A DNA stretch of 25,066 bases. Origin: Amanita rubescens (taxonomy: Eukaryota; Basidiomycota; Agaricomycetes; Agaricales; Amanitaceae). The notes under the pieces are model-generated. The model was not told where the DNA came from and made no database searches. It worked only from the letters and a program-made list of their open reading frames with translations. Both the position numbers and the translations under genes were made by a program. The DNA is taken from contig WION01000671.1 of the NCBI GenBank assembly GCA_015039365.1, forward strand, positions 1 to 25,066, written 5' to 3'. Each line of letters starts with the position of its first letter. The stretch's first letter is position 1. Below are positions 18,977 through 25,066 of the stretch, one piece after another.

Positions 18977-19999
18977 ATGATATTACTCACATCGTACGCA
19001 AGCCACCGCCACTCATACGTAACAGCCCCTAACATCGATCAACACAGTGAGGAAGACGGCAAGCACTTCCCGCCAATCCCGAAGTCCCTATCCACCTTCA
19101 GTCTGAGAACACCGCCGCCCACCCATCCGGCCATACAATATGGATCGACCTCAGCTTCGCCCCCTCGGTATGTATTTGGTAAACGTGTTTACAACAACTG
19201 ACACTGGTGATCCAAGAAGGTACCTTCAGGCACAAAGACCGAGCACAACTATCACATATACTTTTATTCCAAACACAGATGTTCCTAATAGCATGACATT
19301 AACTCCTCCTTCATATGTCGAGGGACCGCACTCGCCATACTGGATATGTGTCAATATGAATTGTTTCACCCCATCGTCCTATATAACCACCATCAAGCGC
19401 GGCACTTCGGATGGAGAGATTGTGGGAGATTTTGAGTGCGTCGCATTGACGTTCCTATCCTTCATTGACTGGATTCTTGCAGACTCGGGATAGCGGCTAT
19501 GAAGAAGCCATCAGTCTGTATACGTGGTAACGAGTATCCATTAAGCGATGTGATCGAATCAAAAAACCACAAGTTGTTTCGTAATGTTCGTTGATCATGT
19601 TGTTGCAGAACCCTTCGCTTACATGCATTATAAGAGTTGGATCTACAAGATACACGAAATAGAAAAGTCAGTTTGTCTGTATTGGGATGAAACTTCCAGT
19701 AATGCCTCGATTTCGGTATGTCCCTCTTCACGGTTTTGGCCTCGTCATTTTGAGCAGCGTCACAGTGCTTCTCATCCAAAGACAAGACAGTTACTAACCT
19801 GCTTGCCAAATTCTTACCTCCCACTCACCCGCGGAAACTGGGAAGGCAGCAGGAACATACTCGCCTAGAGGTGACGCCGCAAGGTCATGACGTTCTGGAC
19901 GACATCGTATTGTCGACACTCATAATTGAACGCATTAGAACCACTCCATCGGTGCACACTGAAATTTATGGTCACATAATATTGACTGACACAATGTAG
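18977..19999 (+). CDS. DUF6593 family protein
   Basis: DUF6593 proteins are common in Agaricomycetes and have no assigned biochemical role. Model: exons 18977-19167, 19217-19435, 19483-19585, 19635-19715, 19766-19999 (introns 49, 47, 49, 50 nt), 275 residues. The N-terminus is Pro/Ser/Tyr-rich (PIPKSLSTFSLRTPPPTHP). The domain itself shows TITYTFIPN, ITTIKRGTSDGEIVGDFE joined to LGIAAMKKPSVCIRGNEYPLSDV, then LYWDETSSNASIS, LLAKFLPPTHPRKLG, and VTPQGHDVLDDIVLSTLIIERIRTTP, the typical C-terminal helix. Uncertainties: the start could instead be the ATG at 19140 reading through the first intron; the 19586-19634 intron has a weak donor; and the 3' end may use a further 48-nt intron (19952-19999) leading to a stop near 20070. 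Converges with the oxygenase gene downstream. Confidence 0.75.
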
Positions 20000-20164
20000 G
20001 TTGTGGATATTCTGTCTAAAACATTTCGCTTCCCATCTCCGAGAGGAAGAGGGAAGACCTTCCAGATATAATTCCTCCGGACAGTAAAGACTCGACCCAC
20101 AAACTATTCAACAGGTACAATGGCTATAGCACTTGCTTTTGTCACGCCATCAGAGCTATATGTC

Positions 20165-21537
20165 TCAACTCACTGTGTTGGGATTCAGTACACAGCCAGA
20201 ATGGTAGAGAAGATGGACCAACTTGGACACAAAATCCCCGACCCGGATGGGCTGATAGGTGGACTTTCCTTCCTCGGACGTTTGAAGGGCATCGGCCCGC
20301 TCCGATAGCTGTGGCAAAGGAGCAAGGTCAAAGTCGGAGGATAAATGCCAGAAAAACGTTGAGGAAATACGGATCAATGGTCGATCTGGGTTCTGCAGCC
20401 TTCGCTTTTCGATAGTCTGTTGTCATTTCATTAGATAGCCTTTCAATGGACATGGAGACTAGGAACTAACAGCAAGCGTGTTTTCGTTGACAACTACCTC
20501 ATGGTAGCCAGCCTTGATCAGTCCCCCAGTGAAATGCTCGAGTTGTTTTCCAGCCTGAACAAGGAGATAATTCCCTTCCGGTATCTTGACTGGAATTCGT
20601 TTTCCAGTGTTGCGAGCCCAGATGTTTAGCCCCGGATACCGAGAGCGTCCGTGAATGGTCAGGAAATTCAAGTCCGTATGGAATCCAGCTAAGATTGTAT
20701 CCTTCTTTCCGTACTTCACCAAGTCCGAAGCGGTAGGTGCCAGAAGATGAGGTCTACACGTATATGCAGCGCCAGTGCTTTTCAGTGTTATAAAAGGCTT
20801 ACCCGTATCTGCCAGCATCAGCGAAGGTTTTAGCTGGTAGATCGAGCCCCACAGCGGTCATCTCCGCGAGACCTGTGACACTGGGCGCGCGGATACATCA
20901 ATGGTTCATATAGAATCCGTTGCTCGGTGCTTACGCTGTCTTCATTGAAGTCCCCCACCTTTCCATGATTCCATGCCATCGTTCCTTGATCCCAGGTGCT
21001 TGTGGAATGACAGTTGAGAGCATTCAGTGCCGGAAACAGTGTTTTGTACGGGGGCACTTCGCTCATTTTCCAGAAAAAGCGACATTTTGGATCTGGTTGG
21101 TGAGCGCTGATGTCCAAGGGGCGCTCAGCTGGATCGAGTCGTTCTATGATATGCAGGCAAGGTTCATGAACAGCACACTTTGGCTTCTCGGTGTTTTCGA
21201 GCGTGACCCCGATCTGATAGCTAAGTTCTGGCCTTTCGTCTTTCTTCAGCTCAGCATCCGGCTGATTGAAATAGTCTTCCAGGAGATCAAGGAAAGTAGA
21301 GTTGTCTTCCTCTGAGACGCGCGAGTCGCGTAAAAGTACTGCGCCGTAAACGATAAGTGCATCAGCTGCCTGGAGAACGTAAACCGCGTGTAATTTATTT
21401 ACAGTTATCAGTGATAGTAGTGACGGCTTACAGACCTTCTTACATTCCTGGCGGACATCTTCGGATGCTGGATCGCCAGACAGATATAAATCCAGGTCGA
21501 TGATAGGGAGATCCATAGACATTACTCGTGCAGTCAT
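20165..21537 (-). CDS. 2-oxoglutarate/Fe(II)-dependent oxygenase (one apparent frameshift)
   Basis: A member of the isopenicillin N synthase/clavaminate synthase-like oxygenases. Model: exons 21436-21537, 20935-21369, 20803-20880, 20471-20753, 20165-20416 (introns 66, 54, 49, 54 nt), about 382 residues. N-terminal LPIIDLDLYLSG, then ADALIVYGAVLLRDSRVSEEDNS and LEDYFNQPDAELKKDERPE. The catalytic core has GFHTDLNFLTIHG (iron-binding His and Asp), YLLVQAGKQLEHFTGGLIKAGYHEVVV (distal His) and, across the last intron, PLIRISSTFFWHLSSD (Arg-x-Ser binding 2-oxoglutarate). All key residues are present. The frame breaks near 21012: FPALNALN must shift by one base to continue VIPQAPGIKERWHGIMERWG. Substrate unknown; nothing around it suggests a biosynthetic cluster. 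Divergent from UBC12. Confidence 0.87.
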
Positions 21538-21706
21538 CTAAGCGAGGGCGATTAATTGATAGCAATGACATGCCGAAGCTGTCTGACTCTGAGTTGAGTC
21601 ACACGCGTGAAATAAAAATGGATCACTATTATTTAGTGGCACGCATACACCTCACCCGCTTTCCACCACCTTTTTCTTTTCACACTCCTGTTTAACGACT
21701 TTAACG
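21538..21706. promoter_or_regulatory. Bidirectional promoter with TGAGTCA site
   Basis: 169 bp between the oxygenase and UBC12 start codons. It holds TGACTC at 21584-21589 and TGAGTCA at 21595-21601, matching the Gcn4/AP-1 bZIP consensus, and pyrimidine-rich tracts just upstream of UBC12. Confidence 0.4.
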
Positions 21707-22494
21707 ATGATTAAGGTTCGTACTCGTCTTGCTGACAATGTTCGCACCCTATACTACGTAACAGATATGGAGTATGAAGAAAAACGAGGATGCGGCCGCA
21801 AAGAGGAAGCCGAAGACAAGTGCCGCCCAAATTAGAGTACAGAAAGGTACGGAGTGTACTTTGGATTGACAAGTCTAGGATGGGGTTTAAGTAGTATAAC
21901 TTGCAGATCTGACTGAGCTGGATCTTCCTTCGACGATGAAAACCCATTTCCCTGATCCTGCCGATCTCCTCAACTTTACCCTCACCATCACGCCGGACGA
22001 AGGTAATACCATACATTATGTTTGTCAACTTGCGTAACAGTTGCCAGGCATGTACAAGGGTGGCGCATTCGTGTTCTCTTTTGCAATCAATACCAACTAC
22101 CCACATGATCCTCCTAAAGTGAAATGCACGCACAAGGTAGGCCTCCCTTTACATGATGTATCAAATTTGCTTAAATGCACCAGATTTATCACCCAAATGT
22201 TGATTTAGAGGGAAATGTTTGCCTAAACATTCTGCGTGAAGACTGGAAGCCAGTCCTTAACCTGAATTCGGTCATGGTTGGACTGCAATATTTGTTCCTC
22301 GAGCCGAACGCGGACGATCCATTGAACAAAGGTAGATAGATTGATGATCTCGAGTCAACGGTTTCCTCATTCTGTTCACAGAGGCCGCCACGGAGATGAC
22401 CAAGAATCGGGATACTTTCTTGCAGCATGTCAAGCAATCCATGAGGGGAAGCAGCATCAAAGGCATACAATATGACAATGTCCTCGCACGCTAG
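21707..22494 (+). CDS. UBC12: UBC12, NEDD8-conjugating enzyme E2
   Basis: Ubc12 transfers NEDD8/Rub1 to cullins and so controls SCF-type ubiquitin ligases. Model: exons 21707-21715, 21765-21846, 21907-22002, 22048-22136, 22184-22331, 22382-22494 (introns 49, 60, 45, 47, 50 nt), 178 residues. The first exon codes only Met-Ile-Lys, giving the MIKIWSMKK start that docks on the NEDD8 E1, a feature specific to Ubc12 rather than ubiquitin E2s. The UBC fold follows: [66 protein letters not shown] with the HPN triad and the catalytic Cys, [22 protein letters not shown] and [14 protein letters not shown]. Every splice keeps these motifs continuous and no frameshift is present. Confidence 0.95.
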
Positions 22495-22635
22495 AAGATA
22501 GATCTCTGTATCAATCATAGGGCAACTGGGTATTACTACCCGCATCCACATTCTCTGACATCTTTGAATACATCATATCTCAATTATTTCCCACCTCGTC
22601 TCCTGTTCACTGTTCATCGGACTGTAGCCAATAAC

Positions 22636-23186
22636 CTAGCTTCCTCTGTACGTGGTAAATCCGTATGGACTGATCAATAGAGGAATGTGGTAATGTTCCT
22701 TAGGAGACTTGATTGTGAAAGATATCTGTAAAATTGTCGTTGACGAATGACGGTGACAATGGTAGGGGAACCAACTAACCTCGACCCAGGGATAGAAGGA
22801 GTCTCTTTCGGTTCTCTGAAAGTACTCTTTCGTCTTAAATATGATCTTGTACGTCTGACCAGTAATCAAGTCCGTTTCCTCTTGCTTTGCCTCGCGTGAA
22901 CCGGCAGGCGGAAGAAGATCAATGCATCGGCCGTCTCCATTTGTTATCCTACATACAGTCGACGTCAGAATAAATAGCTGGAAGTGGATGGTATAATAAC
23001 CCGCGTGCGAGGGGATGAAAGATATCGGTACCGCCTTGTATATCAGTCTCTTCAAAAACCTGCAGGATGATATGAACACCCTCTGCAGGCTTTCCTGTGG
23101 ATGAATCAAGAACTGTTGGGTGTCAGGAATGCCAGGATTTATACTGAAGGCAACGCACCGTGGCATGTAATTGGCGACCTAGACAT
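22636..23186 (-). CDS. 5-hydroxyisourate hydrolase (transthyretin-like)
   Basis: The enzyme hydrolyses 5-hydroxyisourate, the product of urate oxidase, in purine catabolism. Model: exons 23159-23186, 23001-23112, 22780-22948, 22636-22725 (introns 46, 52, 54 nt), 132 residues. The reading runs SPITCHVLDSSTGKPAEGV across intron 1 (N-terminal catalytic His), HIILQVFEET, LARGITNGDGRC across intron 2 (with the conserved Arg), YKIIFKTKEYF, FYPWVE joined to ISFTIKSPKEHYHIPLLISP across intron 3 (second His), and the family signature YRGS at the extreme C-terminus. The YRGS end distinguishes it from transthyretin. A 10-15 residue Glu/Ala-rich insertion (PPAGSREAKQEETDL) is slightly longer than in bacterial enzymes. 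Divergent from RRP1 with 68 bp between starts. Confidence 0.93.
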
Positions 23187-23254
23187 AGTCGTTTCAAGGG
23201 AGCGACGTCATGTCAGCGGTGCAGCCCAAATTTCCTTTTCAGGCCACCTCTTCG
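23187..23254. promoter_or_regulatory. Short bidirectional promoter, HIU hydrolase/RRP1
   Basis: Only 68 bp separate the two divergent ATGs (24 bp or less if RRP1 uses an earlier in-frame ATG at 23210). GACGTCA at 23204-23210 is one base short of a full CRE palindrome. Confidence 0.4.
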
Positions 23255-24374
23255 ATGGCTTCTGCCACAACAGTCCCTCCGCTTGCCAAATATCTTGCAT
23301 CCACAGGTTCGCATTCCCCCGACTATCATAATGAACTGTATGTAACTTTTGCTAGGAAGACAAAAAAACTCGCGACAAGGCAATAAAACAACTTTCTGAA
23401 TTCCTATCCTCCGACACCTCCCAGGATGCGTTGTCCAAGTCTGATTTAGCCAAGCTATGGAAGGGCATTTTCTACTGTGCGATCTCTTTTTACCTATGTT
23501 GCTTGTTTGATATATTTTAATTCAGGCTTCTGGATGTCGGATAAGCCGCTTGTGCAACAAGCGTTAGCAAGTGAACTGGCAGATTTACTACTAAGCACAA
23601 CATCTACTTCCGCATCTCTCATGTTCCTCTGTGGATTCTGGGAAACCACAGTAAGAGAATGGAATGGAATAGATCGACTGCGGTCCGCCCTCTTCCTTTT
23701 CAATTGCGATCCTTTTTCCTGACGTAGTTGTAGGATAGACAAGTATTATATGCTCGTGAGGCGGTTTGTCAATGCGACATTCCGACTTCTCATTCGTACA
23801 GAATGGAACATCACCGCATGTGAGGATTACAATAATATTTTGACGGTTCGCGGTGGACCTCTGTGGTAGGTTTAGCTCTCTTGTGACCAACACCACTTAC
23901 CCACTGTCCGAGGCAGTCCTTCGGATATACGTGTCCCAACAAGTCTTATATATCATCTTGCAGATATCTATCTGGAAGAACTAGAAAAAGCTCTAATCGG
24001 CTCTCCATCTGCTCCACCAGCACCGCTGTTAATAGTCCTCAAGCCCTTCTTTTCCTTAGCAGCCAAAACACAGCATAAGACGATGTACCAGCGGATACAG
24101 TCCGCACTCTTGAGCCCTCTCTTTTCTGCACTCTCGGACCAAGATCTCCCTGATGACGGATCCACCAACTCGCCTGGGAGAAACCGATTTCCCAACGCTA
24201 GTTTCAAATGCTTGCCTTGAAAAACCTGAGACGGAGGGTCGCGTAGAACGCACAGAGTTGAAAAAGAAGCTAATAAGTGCTCTGTTGGATATAGCCGAGT
24301 CATCCGACGCCCGGGACTCTAACAGACGAAAATTGCACGCTCTTTGCAATGAAGAGACGGAAGGGGTGGAGTAG
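23255..24374 (+). CDS. RRP1: RRP1/NOP52, 60S ribosome biogenesis factor (one apparent frameshift)
   Basis: Rrp1 is a nucleolar protein needed for 27S pre-rRNA processing and 60S assembly. Model: exons 23255-23306, 23360-23476, 23526-23682, 23734-23865, 23917-24374 (introns 53, 49, 51, 51 nt), about 304 residues. Evidence: PPLAKYLASTDKKTRDKAIKQL across intron 1, [26 protein letters not shown] across intron 2, FWETTVREWNGIDRLR, DKYYMLVRRFVNATFRLLIR after intron 3, ILTVRGGPLWCP-type junction across intron 4, and YHLADIYLEELEKAL. The frame breaks near 24188-24190 (TTT): one base fewer continues into FPTLVSNACLEKPETEG and a tail RDSNRRKLHALCNEE. The upstream in-frame ATG at 23210 would add 15 residues; 23255 is preferred because homologues start close to PPLAKYL. 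Confidence 0.88.
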
Positions 24375-24680
24375 TGTCGCGTACATACATCATGTGCACG
24401 TGGTAGCAATTGACAATCTCCGTGTCTTTTGCCTCGACTCTGTTTCTCGCTCGCTCATAGAGCTTTGAAATAAAGAGAAAATGCGAAGCTGATAACAAGG
24501 TTGGAGGTTGGCAGGCCGCTGGATAAGATTCCGAACCACATCCATGTCCTTTCCAACTCACTCACCCTTTTGATTGATTTATTATCCATCACAGACCTAA
24601 TCATGGAGAACCCTTTACTCGAAGCGAGATCGTGGAGCAATGTCGGTATCATCGTCAAAACCGCTCAAGCGACGAATTAG
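24375..24680. other. Intergenic, no gene recognised
   Basis: About 300 bp between RRP1 and the first supported codons of the next gene. An ATG at 24603 opens a short frame (MENPLLEARSWSN) that could be the first exon of the downstream gene, but the intron needed (24642-24680, 39 nt) is shorter than the others here, so it is only a candidate. Confidence 0.4.
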
Positions 24681-25066
24681 CCAATTTTGTTGTACTTCGA
24701 GACAAAGATACGGCGAGATACGGACTTCGCCGTCAAGATTGCTTCTACCTTTGACAGAGAAGGCCTCCGGTATGACCTCGCTATGATGCAATTTCTCAAG
24801 CAGAGCGCCATTTCGAAGAAGTGTACTATTCTAACTGAGTACGGCATTATAGAAGACGGCTACAGAAGTTATCTAGTCGTGGAGAACCTTCGAGGGCATA
24901 CTATCTGGGAGGTCATGGACAATGGAGCTCAAGAGCTCTCAGAAGAGGATGCAAATGATATTGCGGATGCTCTGAGCGCTGGCTCGGTAAGTTCCCAAAT
25001 GGGTCGTACACACTTATATGGAATTCCGATTGTAGGGAAGAAACAAAAGAAAGGGGCGTAGCTTAG
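24681..25066 (+). CDS. Kinase/phosphotransferase-like protein, partial
   Basis: Exon 24681-24986 follows a TTAG acceptor; then a 49-nt intron (24987-25035, GTAAGT donor, TGTAG acceptor) and a further exon that runs off the window. The reading FETKIRRDTDFAVKIASTFDREGLRYDLAMMQFLKQ looks like the N-lobe of the APH/protein-kinase-like fold: a beta strand with a lysine (FAVKIA) followed by a helix. ILTEYGIIEDG and YLVVENLRGHTIWEVMDN resemble the hinge of fungal phosphotransferase-like proteins (usually Y-I-MEYI-G). Catalytic-loop motifs would lie beyond the right edge. The exact 5' end is unresolved. Assignment rests on pattern, not on a decisive motif. Confidence 0.4.

Noticed and set aside
20120..20308. 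Plus-strand 62-codon frame as a small gene
   Set aside because: It is antisense to the last exon and intergenic end of the oxygenase gene, whose conserved RISSTFFWHLSSD block lies on the other strand.
20165..22494. Secondary-metabolite cluster around the 2-oxoglutarate oxygenase
   Set aside because: Neighbours are UBC12, a DUF6593 protein and HIU hydrolase; there is no backbone enzyme, transporter or regulator.

Overview
The window is a gene-dense piece of nuclear DNA from a filamentous basidiomycete, most likely a mushroom-forming Agaricomycete. Nearly every gene is cut by GT..AG introns of about 44-71 nt, intergenic gaps are tens to a few hundred bases, and it carries families typical of that group (a DUF6593 protein, a DUF6570/Helitron protein remnant, a fused PABA synthase). 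No genus can be named from the sequence. All gene models below were built by hand, by joining reading frames across plausible splice sites so that conserved family motifs stay continuous. No alignment was run.

Left part (1-5260) is the repeat-rich, accessory part. The first exon of the AP-3 delta adaptin (APL5) leaves the left edge on the minus strand. Directly upstream of it, on the same strand, lies a Helitron-type protein (DUF6570 plus the first residues of the Helitron replication-initiator domain) that breaks off about 50 bp before the APL5 start codon. Next come a small retropepsin-like ORF whose 5' end and upstream DNA are tandemly duplicated with a 278-bp offset, a divergent pair of small two-exon genes of unknown function, and a perfect-looking 153-bp direct repeat with four TCACGTGA palindromes.

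Middle part (5263-18803) is housekeeping: an unknown coiled-coil protein, VTA1 (ESCRT/Vps4 cofactor), an arrestin-like protein (minus), POP3 (RNase P/MRP subunit), DCD1 (dCMP deaminase), TTI1 (TTT complex, minus) and ABZ1 (bifunctional aminodeoxychorismate synthase). The arrangement alternates between divergent pairs with short shared promoters (arrestin/POP3, TTI1/ABZ1) and convergent pairs with very short gaps (VTA1/arrestin 88 bp, DCD1/TTI1 28 bp).

Right part (18977-25066) has a DUF6593 gene, a 2-oxoglutarate/Fe(II) oxygenase (minus), UBC12 (NEDD8 E2), 5-hydroxyisourate hydrolase (minus), RRP1 (60S ribosome biogenesis) and the start of a kinase/phosphotransferase-like gene that leaves the right edge.

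The genes do not form one pathway. The strongest window-wide anomaly is that five otherwise well-conserved genes contain eight apparent single-base insertions (always +1, mostly lengthening a short run by one base) that break the reading frame inside conserved sequence where no intron fits. This points to insertion-type assembly errors first, and to real decay or frameshifting only if raw reads and RNA confirm it. I found no convincing new defence, toxin or RNA-guided system, no CRISPR array, and noticed no tRNA or rRNA gene, though I did not search for these systematically.
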